From Acidilobaceae archaeon (GTDB lineage Archaea; Thermoproteota; Thermoprotei_A; Sulfolobales; Acidilobaceae), in the NCBI GenBank assembly GCA_027051095.1, contig JALUAM010000037.1, positions 1 through 49,339 on the forward strand: a stretch of DNA of 49,339 nucleotides. The letters run 5' to 3'. Under the pieces are notes generated by a model. The model saw only the letters and a program-made list of their open reading frames with translations. It was not told where the DNA came from and searched no databases. The translations under genes were made by a program, and so were the position numbers. Each line of letters starts with the position of its first letter. Within the stretch, counting starts at the first letter, position 1. Positions 16,245 through 23,658 of the stretch are shown here, piece by piece.

Positions 16245-18017
16245 GTGGGGTTGAGGCCCAGGCGCTACCAGCTGGAGGCCGCCGAGTGGGCCCTGCGCAG
16301 AGGCAGAGCCGTAGTCTGCATGCCCACGGGCACGGGGAAGACCCTGATAGCGTGGCTCTGGGCTTCAAGGCTGCTGAGGGAAGGCAAGGCTAGGAGGGTG
16401 CTATTCCTAGAGCCTACGCGCTTCCTGGTGGAGCAGGTCACAGACTTCCTCAGGAGGATGGGTGCCAGGGCTTCGGCCTACCATGGGAGCGTGCCTAGGA
16501 GGCTTAGGATGCTGAGAGCCTCGTCTAGCACCATAGTAGTCGCGACGCCGGAGGCGGTGGCGTCCGACATAGAATTCTTCAAGTCGCTGGGCTTCGAGGC
16601 CGTCGTGGTGGACGAGTGCCATCACACCACGGGCCAGGACGCCTACGTTAAGGTCATGAGGGGGCTCGAGTTCAGGTGGAGGCTCGGCCTAACGCCCCTC
16701 GTGCCTCCGTCGAGGAGGGCGGAGATAGAGGGCTACATAGGCGAGGTGTGGTGCAGGGGCTGGGATGACCCTGAGATAGCCAGGTACATACCCTCCTGGG
16801 CGGGGGAGGTCTACGAGGCCCCGTTTAACAGCGCTGAGAGATCGCTCTACGAGGCGATAGAGGCTAGGTGGGAGTCTGCTGGCAGGGGTGGAAGAAGCCT
16901 CCTAGGAAACGCTCTGAGGTGGATGGCTAGGGACGGGGTGCAGGCTCTCAGGGAGACGTTTGAGAGGAGCGAGAGGCTAAGGAGGCTGATGGAGGGGCTA
17001 GAGGACCTTTTATACGATAGGCGTGTGAGGGGGCTCCATAAGCTCGAGGCTCTCTTAAGGGCGTTAAGGGACCACGAGCCCCTGGCTAAGGCAATAGTTT
17101 TCGTCGAGCGGGTGTCGGTAGCGCGGATGATAGCCGAGGCCCTGGAGTCCGAGGGGCTTCGAGCTGCGGTCCTCGTGGGGAGAAGGTGGGGTAGCCCCTC
17201 GGAGGCACTCGCGAGGGCTAGGAGGGGCGATACTAGGGTTGTAGTGGCTACTAGCGCGGGCGAGGAAGGCATAGACATGCCTGAGGCGGATATGGTAGTT
17301 GTTTGGAGCAATGTTGCGAGCCCACTCAGGTTCGTGCAGAGGCTCGGCCGCATGCTGAGGGCTTCTAGGGCTGTGGACGTGTCGAGGCAGAAGTACGCGG
17401 TGTTCATTGTAACCCCTGACACGGTCGACGTGGACAGCCTAGTCGACGGTATAACTGAGGCCGTGAAAGCGGGTGTTGCGGTCAACGTTGAAGCATCGAC
17501 GGTTGAGAGGCTTATGAGGGAGAGCAGGAGGCGCAGGATACTGGAGGCCCTGGAGGAAAGGCCGATGACCGTGGACCTCCTCTCCCAGGCCCTTAGAGCC
17601 CCGCTCAGGAGGCTAGAGCCACACATCTCTTGGCTCTTGAGGGGGGGCCTCTTAGTATACATTTACACGAGGCACGGCAGAGTCTACGCACCCTCATACT
17701 CTGTAGACACGCTCAGAAGGCTCTACCCTAGAGAGACCACTCCTGACCCCGGCGCCGAGGCGACGATCACCTACGAGGCGAGCGGCTCAAAGGGGAGGAT
17801 CAGGGGCGACAGGGCCTCGGCGGGTGCAAGGCTCCGCAGGGTCCTAGCGAGCTCCGGCACTATCCAGGGCATGAGGATCGCGGCGAGGATCCTCGAGGGG
17901 AGTATAATCAGGCAGTATACGTCAACATACAGCTTTCCAGTCAACAGCGAGGAGGTGCTAGACCTTGTGCTAGACAACGGCTTCAGCGTGTCGTGGCGCC
18001 GCGAGGAGGCGATGTAA
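16245..18017 (+). CDS. SF2 DNA helicase, Hef/FANCM-like, with C-terminal winged helix
   Basis: Superfamily 2 helicase, 590 residues, start GTG 16245. It opens with a Q-like motif LRPRRYQLEAAEWAL, then motif I MPTGTGKT, Ia EPTRFLVEQ, Ib VATPEAVASD and II VDECHH. Motif V is TSAGEEGIDMPEAD and motif VI is FVQRLGRMLR. These resemble Hef/Mph1 more than XPB. Motif III is unusual, LGLTPLVPPSR instead of TAS/SAT. Residues about 425-490 look like a winged helix (RRRILEALEERPMTVDLLSQ). There is no XPF-type nuclease domain, as expected for crenarchaea. It is probably cotranscribed with the TIM-barrel gene upstream, suggesting a role in replication-fork repair. Confidence 0.87.
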   Translation: MGLRPRRYQLEAAEWALRRGRAVVCMPTGTGKTLIAWLWASRLLREGKARRVLFLEPTRFLVEQVTDFLRRMGARASAYHGSVPRRLRMLRASSSTIVVATPEAVASDIEFFKSLGFEAVVVDECHHTTGQDAYVKVMRGLEFRWRLGLTPLVPPSRRAEIEGYIGEVWCRGWDDPEIARYIPSWAGEVYEAPFNSAERSLYEAIEARWESAGRGGRSLLGNALRWMARDGVQALRETFERSERLRRLMEGLEDLLYDRRVRGLHKLEALLRALRDHEPLAKAIVFVERVSVARMIAEALESEGLRAAVLVGRRWGSPSEALARARRGDTRVVVATSAGEEGIDMPEADMVVVWSNVASPLRFVQRLGRMLRASRAVDVSRQKYAVFIVTPDTVDVDSLVDGITEAVKAGVAVNVEASTVERLMRESRRRRILEALEERPMTVDLLSQALRAPLRRLEPHISWLLRGGLLVYIYTRHGRVYAPSYSVDTLRRLYPRETTPDPGAEATITYEASGSKGRIRGDRASAGARLRRVLASSGTIQGMRIAARILEGSIIRQYTSTYSFPVNSEEVLDLVLDNGFSVSWRREEAM

Positions 18018-18094
18018 GCACATAGAGCCCGCCGAGCCCCGCCGGCGCCTCAGGGCTCTTAAAACCTTCTCGGGGAAGAGGGCGGCCGATGGAG

Positions 18095-19843
18095 CTAGCC
18101 GCTGCTTCCCCTCCTGACCTGCACGAAGGCGGCCGCAGCGGCTGCGGCGGCAGCCAGTGATATAGCAGCGGCAGCCCCGCTAACTAGCATCGACCTCCTG
18201 CTTGACTCGACGGCCTCGCCCGCTGCTCTCCTAGCCTCTTCCGCGGATGCCTGGGCCTCGCCGGCCTCCTTGCTTGCTGACTGAGCCTGCGCTTCGATGG
18301 ACCTCAACGCTTCCTGCAGCTGGCCAATTACCTCGTAGACCTCGCTCCGCAGGCTCTCAAGGTCGCTCCTAGTAGCCACGGGCGCCGCCTCGAGGGCCGA
18401 GACCCTCCCCTCAAGCGCTCCCAGCGCAGCCATAAGTTCGTCTATGCTCGAGGCCAGCGAGGCGGCCACGCTCCTAAGGCTCTCGACCTCTGCTGCCAGT
18501 GAGTCTAGCTCGGAGGCCAGGCCCGCCAGTCTGTCCTCTAGCTCGCCTATCCTCGACGACAGCTGGTTGGAACCCTCCTCCAGCAGGGCTACCCTGCCTT
18601 CCAGCTCGTCTAACCTGGCTCTAGCACTATCTAGGGCGGCGGCAACGGAGTCCAGCCTGCCCTCCAGGCCCGCGAGCGATCCCTCCAGCGCGGCCACACT
18701 CTCTTCTAGCGCCGCCAGCCTTGCAGCCAGCTCGTCTAGCCCCGCCTCTAGAGAGTCCTCTAGAGAGCCGACCCTCGCGGTTAGGTCCTCCACCTCAGCC
18801 TCAAGGTCTGTGACCCTTCGCTCAAGTTCCTCTACGCTTGACGATAGAGCCGTTAGGGCTCCTTCAAGCAGCTGCACGTCGCTCTCTAGCAGGTCGATAG
18901 CCTCCTCCAGCTCTGAGACCGCCGCCTCCAGGGTGTCGATACGGGACTCTGCTTCGCTGATCTTAGCCTCTAGGTCGGAGACTCTCCCTTCTAGCTCGCT
19001 AATCCTAGCGTCGAGCACGGCTAGGACATTCTCTATGGAGTCGACCCTCTCCTCTAAGTCGTCTACCCTCTGCTGGAGGCTGCTAACCAAGCCTTCAAGG
19101 GCAGCAACCCTTGACTCAAGGCTGGCAACCCTGCTCTCCCTCACCCCGCCGTCTACAACCCTCACCACGACCTCTGCCATCACGGCGGGCCCCCCGTACA
19201 CTATGGTGTCGTTAAACCACGGGGCTCCTATGTAGACTAGGCGTAGCGGGTACTCGCCGCTAGGCAGCAGCGGCGCTATGAACTCAAGCGAGGCTGTGCC
19301 GTCGAACCTGGGGACCACCACGCCCACCACTATGTCCGCCAGGGTCACCAGATAGGGCAGACCGACGCCACTCCCAAGACCATCTATATCGACCCTGACT
19401 ACGTCGCCGGGAGAGAACGTGGTGGGGCTGACCGAGATGCTAGGCCTCACAACGGTTATGCTTGTTACGTAGGACTCCGTAACCGTTGAAAACTCGAGGG
19501 TGTAATTACCTGGTGGAAGGTCGCGTGGCAGGCCTATGACCGCAGTGCCTTCACCTATCCCATTAGTGAATATAGTGCCCAGAAACGTGACAGGATAGTT
19601 ACTACTATAGATGTACACGTTGATTACAGCGTAGGCCTCGAAACCCCCCACTATCACTACTATGTCAGCAGGGGGCGTAGGGTTAGGCCTAATAATAATC
19701 CAGGGTTGCGCCTCTGCCACGAGGGAGCCGCTGAGTACGGCAACCCCGATGATGGCTATGAGTGCTAGTGCAATCCTAGCAGGCTGCCTACTAGCCTCTA
19801 ACGCGGCCAACGGGAAAGCCACCCTAAACAACAATTGTATCAA
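18095..19843 (-). CDS. Exported coiled-coil stalk protein with C-terminal membrane anchor (SlaB/tetrabrachion-like)
   Basis: A 582-residue surface protein. A hydrophobic export segment lies at about 22-45 (ARIALALIAIIGVAVLSGSL). Two beta-sandwich-like domains rich in V, Y, T and P span about 47-230, with NxS/T sites such as NYT. An almost unbroken heptad coiled coil runs at about 234-548, with units such as ESRVAALE, LEGRVSDLEAKI and LDELEGRVALLEE. A single Ala-rich transmembrane helix (about 551-575) and a short RRGSSG tail end the protein. This order is that of Sulfolobus SlaB, the S-layer stalk, and recalls tetrabrachion. At about 0.15 nm per residue the stalk would be near 47 nm long. No SlaA-like lattice gene is adjacent. 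The start is TTG 19843, about 23 nt from the TATA box. Confidence 0.7.
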   Translation of the reverse strand: MIQLLFRVAFPLAALEASRQPARIALALIAIIGVAVLSGSLVAEAQPWIIIRPNPTPPADIVVIVGGFEAYAVINVYIYSSNYPVTFLGTIFTNGIGEGTAVIGLPRDLPPGNYTLEFSTVTESYVTSITVVRPSISVSPTTFSPGDVVRVDIDGLGSGVGLPYLVTLADIVVGVVVPRFDGTASLEFIAPLLPSGEYPLRLVYIGAPWFNDTIVYGGPAVMAEVVVRVVDGGVRESRVASLESRVAALEGLVSSLQQRVDDLEERVDSIENVLAVLDARISELEGRVSDLEAKISEAESRIDTLEAAVSELEEAIDLLESDVQLLEGALTALSSSVEELERRVTDLEAEVEDLTARVGSLEDSLEAGLDELAARLAALEESVAALEGSLAGLEGRLDSVAAALDSARARLDELEGRVALLEEGSNQLSSRIGELEDRLAGLASELDSLAAEVESLRSVAASLASSIDELMAALGALEGRVSALEAAPVATRSDLESLRSEVYEVIGQLQEALRSIEAQAQSASKEAGEAQASAEEARRAAGEAVESSRRSMLVSGAAAAISLAAAAAAAAAFVQVRRGSSG

Positions 19844-19860
19844 TGAATTGTTATGTTTGC

Positions 19861-19871
19861 TATTTATAAAG
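19861..19871 (-). promoter_or_regulatory. Strong TATA box of the stalk-protein gene
   Basis: On the minus strand CTTTATAAATA is a near-perfect archaeal TATA element in a locally AT-rich stretch (about 19820-19920). Its centre lies about 23 nt from TTG 19843, implying a leaderless or nearly leaderless mRNA. This fits a highly expressed surface protein. Confidence 0.65.
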
Positions 19872-19936
19872 ACATGTTCAAACGTGTACTGAAATGTTTA
19901 ATAATGTATGCGGTTGGAATCGGTCAGTGAGAGTTT

Positions 19937-20413
19937 CTACACGCCCTCCATCTGGTAAGCCCCCGAGTAGGTCCTAGAGGGACCCCACACCCTGGCCAGG
20001 ACTAGCTGAGCTATGCGAGCCCCCCTCTCTATGGAAACCCCGTGCTCATTATACACTACCAGTAGCGCCTGGCCCCTCCCCTTGTAGCCTGGATCCCAAA
20101 CAGCGCAGTGGAGCGCCGCGCCCATCCTTAGCAGGCTACTCCTAGGCCAGCAGAAGCCGATGTAGCCTGGGGGTATCGAGACCACCTCCTTGAACCTTAT
20201 CCTGTAAGTCCCCGCTCTCAGCGTCCACCATCCGTTATGAGTTTCGAGGGGCCTGCCAGCGGGTATTGTCCTCTCCTTGACGCCAAGGGAGCCGCGGCCC
20301 TCCAGGACCTCGACCTCCCAGACGGAAAGGTCTACTCCCGCCGGCTGGATAGAGTCAGGGCCTAGGGGCCTCGCCACGCCTAGGAGGCCTAGGTCCTCGC
20401 CCCTCAGGAACAC
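19937..20413 (-). CDS. dUTPase/dCTP deaminase family protein
   Basis: Trimeric dUTPase/dCTP deaminase-fold enzyme, 158 residues, which keeps uracil out of DNA by hydrolysing dUTP or deaminating dCTP. Motifs read in order: QPAGVDLSV, then PPGYIGFCWPRSSLLRMG (substrate-binding PRSS), VWDPGYKGRGQALLVV, RGARIAQLVLARV and a C-terminal YSGAYQMEGV. WDPGYKG resembles DAGYRG of dUTPases and DPGW/Y of archaeal deaminases, so which reaction it performs (or both) is not settled by reading. It starts at GTG 20413 behind GGGGGG. It is divergent from the MATE gene. Confidence 0.88.
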   Translation of the reverse strand: MFLRGEDLGLLGVARPLGPDSIQPAGVDLSVWEVEVLEGRGSLGVKERTIPAGRPLETHNGWWTLRAGTYRIRFKEVVSIPPGYIGFCWPRSSLLRMGAALHCAVWDPGYKGRGQALLVVYNEHGVSIERGARIAQLVLARVWGPSRTYSGAYQMEGV

Positions 20414-20482
20414 TCCGAGCCCCCCAGGTCTTGGGGCCTCGCGGCCTAATGGGGGGCCCGCCGCGCCTTTACTTCGGGTCTC

Positions 20483-20492
20483 AGATATATCT
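20483..20492 (+). promoter_or_regulatory. Palindromic TATA box between the dUTPase-like and MATE genes
   Basis: AGATATATCT (20483-20492) is an exact palindrome and a good TATA element. For the MATE gene it places transcription near 20512, so translation from TTG 20530 or ATG 20548 is likely, not the upstream ATG at 20431. Confidence 0.45.
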
Positions 20493-20547
20493 GCCCGCCG
20501 TGTGTTCCTTGACTTCTGGTTTGCAGGGGTTGGACGCCGCGGATAGG

Positions 20548-21939
20548 ATGGAGGAACTGAGGAGGAGGGTCGTCGAGGGCGGGATAGCCAGTACTATGCT
20601 CTGGCTCGCGGCGCCGATAGCGGCTAGCAGGGTCCTGGGGACGATACAGGAGAGCGTTGACACAGCGCTCCTGGGCAGGCTGGGCGAGGCCCAGCTCGCG
20701 GCTCCCGTCGCAGTGTGGCCCCTTATAATGCTCTTCGTGGGCGTCACATTTGCTGTGGGAGCCTCAGCGGGCTCCCTGATATCGCAGCTGGTGGGTGCGA
20801 GGAGGTTCGAGGAGGCTTCTAAGGCCGCCGGCGAGTTCTGGGGGCTAGCCATAGGGCTGGGCGTTGTCTCTGCAGTGCTCGTAGCCGCCTCCGCCCCGGT
20901 GGTGTACAGGGTGCTCGGGCTGCCCGAGGAGGTGTACCCTCTAAGCCTGGCGTACATTTGGGTCGAGGCTGTGTCGATCCCGTTTATGTTCACGATGATG
21001 CTGTTCACGAGCGTTGCCAGCAGCATGGGAGACACCAGGAGGCCTTTCAAGGTGTCAGCACTCTCCAGCACTATCAACCTGGTGCTGGACCCGATCTTGA
21101 TCTTCGGGCTATTTGGGCTGCCCAGGATGGAGGTGATAGGGGCCGCCCTTGCGACCTCGATATCGAGGATAATTGCGGGGGGCTACGCGGCGATCCTGCT
21201 GGTCAGCGGGTCGCTGGGCTTCCAGGTGCTGCCCCGGAGACCCTCCCCTGGCGTCGTGAGGGTGACGATGAGGGTTGGGGCTCCCGTCGCCGCGCAGCAG
21301 GTCCTTACAAGCCTAGGCTTCCTGGCGATGACAGGCATAGTAGCGGGGCTAGGGGCCACAGTGATGGCTGCCTACAACGTCAGCTTGGCGGTGATACACA
21401 TAGTCCAGTCGCTCACGATGGGCTTCAGCGTCGCCATGGCGACCATGGTGGGGCAGAGCCTCGGGGCGGGCATGACAGGGAGGGCTAGGGAGGTCGCCGT
21501 GAAGGGGCAGGCCCTGGTGTTCGTACTACTATCGCTGGGCGCCGCGGCCGTAGTGGCAGGGAGGGGCCTGCTGGCAGCCGTGTTCACGAGCGACCCTGAG
21601 GTCCTAGCGGAAGCGGAGTTCATGATCGCCGTCTTCGCCCCAAGCATACCCTTCCTGGGTCTGGTCTTCACGGCCAACGGCGTCGCCAGGGGCAGCGGCT
21701 ACACCCTCGTGCCCTCAATCCTCAACGTGGCCAGGCTATGGCTGCTAAGGGTGCCCCTGTCATACGCGCTGGCCTACCCCCTGGGCCTGGGATCGGCCGG
21801 GGTGTGGGCCGGGATGACTGCTAGCAACATAGTGGCGGGCACCGCAGCCTCGATATGGGTCTGCCTTGGCGGCTGGGCCCGGGCTAGGGCGCTGGAGGAG
21901 GCCTCGCTAGAGGCGGAGGCGCCTAGGGCGGCGGCGTAG
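20548..21939 (+). CDS. MATE-family efflux transporter
   Basis: A twelve-helix multidrug/toxin exporter, 463 residues from ATG 20548 (TTG 20530 also possible). It shows the duplicated MATE layout. Half 1 begins STMLWLAAPIAASRVLGTIQ with DTALLGRLGEAQLAA. The helix pair GVTFAVGASAGSLISQLVGA follows, then RRPFKVSALSSTINLVLDPI (MATE motif). Half 2 repeats these as VGAPVAAQQVLTSLGFLAMT and MGFSVAMATMVGQSLGAG. The substrate is unknown; the family uses H+ or Na+ gradients. The 39 residues encoded upstream of ATG 20548 do not look like MATE sequence and overlap the promoter, so they were excluded. Confidence 0.92.
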   Translation: MEELRRRVVEGGIASTMLWLAAPIAASRVLGTIQESVDTALLGRLGEAQLAAPVAVWPLIMLFVGVTFAVGASAGSLISQLVGARRFEEASKAAGEFWGLAIGLGVVSAVLVAASAPVVYRVLGLPEEVYPLSLAYIWVEAVSIPFMFTMMLFTSVASSMGDTRRPFKVSALSSTINLVLDPILIFGLFGLPRMEVIGAALATSISRIIAGGYAAILLVSGSLGFQVLPRRPSPGVVRVTMRVGAPVAAQQVLTSLGFLAMTGIVAGLGATVMAAYNVSLAVIHIVQSLTMGFSVAMATMVGQSLGAGMTGRAREVAVKGQALVFVLLSLGAAAVVAGRGLLAAVFTSDPEVLAEAEFMIAVFAPSIPFLGLVFTANGVARGSGYTLVPSILNVARLWLLRVPLSYALAYPLGLGSAGVWAGMTASNIVAGTAASIWVCLGGWARARALEEASLEAEAPRAAA

Positions 21940-21944
21940 GGAAG

Positions 21945-23000
21945 CTAGTCTAGCCTGCCCCTGTCAAGCTCCTCCATGAGGACGCTGAGATCGATGGAGG
22001 CGAAGCCCGAGGCCATGTCGCCGGCTCCGTACGATATAAGGACCTCGTCGTCCACGAGCCAAGCCCCGCAGGGGTATATGGTGTGGGGCCTGTCGCCGAA
22101 GACCTCCTCGGGCTCCCTTGGCTCCATTATGAACCTGGGTGTCACCGCCACGAGCTCAGGCTCCCTTCCCATCCTTACGAGCGCCGCGAACACCTTGTAC
22201 CTTAGCGTCTCCGCCTCGACGCTGTGCAGTATAACCAAGTGCTCCCCCCTGCCGCCCTTGTACCCGTGGACGAGCGAAGACCAGCCTATCTTGTCCTCGA
22301 AGGGCGACGCCTCCATTACGATCCAGCTCTCCCTCGCCTCTATCCTCGCGAAGCCGTCTCCCCGGGGCGGCCAGTCGACGCGACTGACGAGTAAGTAGAA
22401 CCTGCCGGTTACGTCGTGTATCCTGTGGAACGCGTAGACGCCGCTTTCAGCTTCGACGAGGAAGGCGTTCTTATCGCTTATGACTAGCTGGCTCCTCTCC
22501 CCCCTCAGCGCTATGTAGCCCCTCTTGGCCCAGGAGCCGCCGTCCTCTGCGGCCACTACGGGGTAAGTCCTGCCGGGCGTCTTCTCTCCGGCGAAGTAGA
22601 ATATAGTCCTGCCGGTATACACCAGGTGCTTCACGCCGCCTACGTAGGAGAGGCGGGGGTCCTCGGCCCCCCAGAAATCGGCCCACACGCCGGGAACTAT
22701 GACCGGCCTGGCCTCGACTCTCTCGAGAGAGTCCAGAGAGCCGTCTAGAAGGTCCTCTAGGCTCACCCTAAGCTCTCCTATTATGCTAGCGTAGGTGTAG
22801 TAGCCCAGCTCTATCCTAGCGTAGATGAGGGCGTCACCGCCATCAACCTCTATGGCTGGGTTGAAGACGGCCGCCACCCTTCTACTGGGACCCCTGGTCA
22901 GCACTACCTGCTCGGGCCTCAGGAAGGACCTACGCCTAGCCATGTCAACGGTCTCGGGCTTCCGCGCCACGAGCGCCTCCTTAAGCCCCCTGGCAGCCAT
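21945..23000 (-). CDS. GH130-like glycoside phosphorylase/hydrolase-family beta-propeller
   Basis: A 351-residue protein (ATG 23000) resembling GH130 mannoside phosphorylases and relatives (DUF377). Conserved blocks are VFNPAIEVDGGDALIYAR near the N-terminus, WADFWGAEDPRLSYVGGVKH (EDPR is a family hallmark), FYFAGEKTPGRTYPVV, DKIGWSSLVHGYKGG and the C-terminal PHTIYPCGAWLVDDEVLISY then GAGD. GH130 enzymes phosphorolyse or hydrolyse beta-mannosides; substrate here is inferred only. Its 3' end converges on the MATE gene with 5 nt between stops. The longer frame to TTG 23063 adds 21 atypical residues. A TTTAAGG element at about 23070-23076 fits a promoter. Confidence 0.82.
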   Translation of the reverse strand: MAARGLKEALVARKPETVDMARRRSFLRPEQVVLTRGPSRRVAAVFNPAIEVDGGDALIYARIELGYYTYASIIGELRVSLEDLLDGSLDSLERVEARPVIVPGVWADFWGAEDPRLSYVGGVKHLVYTGRTIFYFAGEKTPGRTYPVVAAEDGGSWAKRGYIALRGERSQLVISDKNAFLVEAESGVYAFHRIHDVTGRFYLLVSRVDWPPRGDGFARIEARESWIVMEASPFEDKIGWSSLVHGYKGGRGEHLVILHSVEAETLRYKVFAALVRMGREPELVAVTPRFIMEPREPEEVFGDRPHTIYPCGAWLVDDEVLISYGAGDMASGFASIDLSVLMEELDRGRLD

Positions 23001-23105
23001 CAAGTAGCCGCCAAGCCCCCTCCCCTTAATCAAGGCCCGGCACCCCCACAGCCCTACCCCCAATAGCCCTTAAAGCCCTGAAGCCCGCCGAGCTAGCAGT
23101 GGGCT

Positions 23106-23606
23106 ATGAGGAATTCCGGCGGCGCGACCCCGGCGGGGATGACTGCCGCTTCGCTGGCCCGAGCCCGCTTAAGGGTCCTTGATCAAATATTTCGAGTCCC
23201 GGTGCCGGGCTTGGAGGAGGCGCTGGGCAGGGTCAGGCGGCTTGAGTGCTCTAAGATCTGGGTTGTGGAGGAGTCTCATGCGGCCGCTCACCTCGCGAGG
23301 AGGGGCGTAAAGGTCCTATCCACTCCTAGCCTGCTCCTCATGTTCGAGGTCACTGCCAGGGAGTGCATCGACGCAGGGCTGCCGGAGGGCTACGTGACCG
23401 TTGGCACTCTAGCCCTGGTCAGGCACCTATCGCCGGCCCCCGTCGGCTCCAGGGTCGAGATCCGCGTTCGGGTTGAGGGGGTGGATGGTGGGAGGATAAG
23501 CGTCTACGGGAGGGCCGTGAGCGGGGACAGGCTCGTGGGGGAGCTCTTCCACGAGAGGAGGGTTGTCAGGCTGGAGGAGTATGTCAAGAGGGTTGCCGAG
23601 CGGTGA
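23106..23606 (+). CDS. Hot-dog thioesterase, FlK-like
   Basis: A 166-residue protein with a single hot-dog domain like fluoroacetyl-CoA thioesterase FlK and related acyl-CoA thioesterases. It reads VLSTPSLLLMFEVTARECID on the long helix, then YVTVGTLALVRHLSPAPVGS, IRVRVEGVDGGRISVYGRAV and a closing GELFHERRVVRLEEYVKR. This is the order of FlK-family proteins, including the late HER motif. The first 30 residues are poorly conserved, so the true start may be internal. It lies between the GH130-like gene and the giant MMPL transporter and may act on the same class of acyl substrates. Confidence 0.85.
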   Translation: MRNSGGATPAGMTAASLARARLRVLDQIFRVPVPGLEEALGRVRRLECSKIWVVEESHAAAHLARRGVKVLSTPSLLLMFEVTARECIDAGLPEGYVTVGTLALVRHLSPAPVGSRVEIRVRVEGVDGGRISVYGRAVSGDRLVGELFHERRVVRLEEYVKRVAER

Positions 23607-23625
23607 GCAGGTTACACGCGTAAAG

Positions 23626-23636
23626 CGATATAAACC
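23626..23636 (+). promoter_or_regulatory. TATA box of the MMPL gene
   Basis: CGATATAAACC (23626-23636) lies about 27 nt before GTG 23659, so transcription should start at or within a few bases of the start codon (leaderless mRNA). Confidence 0.6.
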
Positions 23637-23658
23637 TGCTTGCACCATCACCTAAACG

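Noticed and set aside
16847-17662. Minus-strand frame of 271 codons inside the Hef-like helicase gene
   Set aside because: Composition (Ser/Thr/Leu/Arg-rich, no motifs) is that of a shadow frame opposite a helicase with all motifs intact.
18444-19235. Long plus-strand open frame of 263 codons, very Ser-rich
   Set aside because: It is the antisense of the coiled-coil gene; heptad Glu/Leu codons read backwards give Ser and Leu. It has no family pattern.
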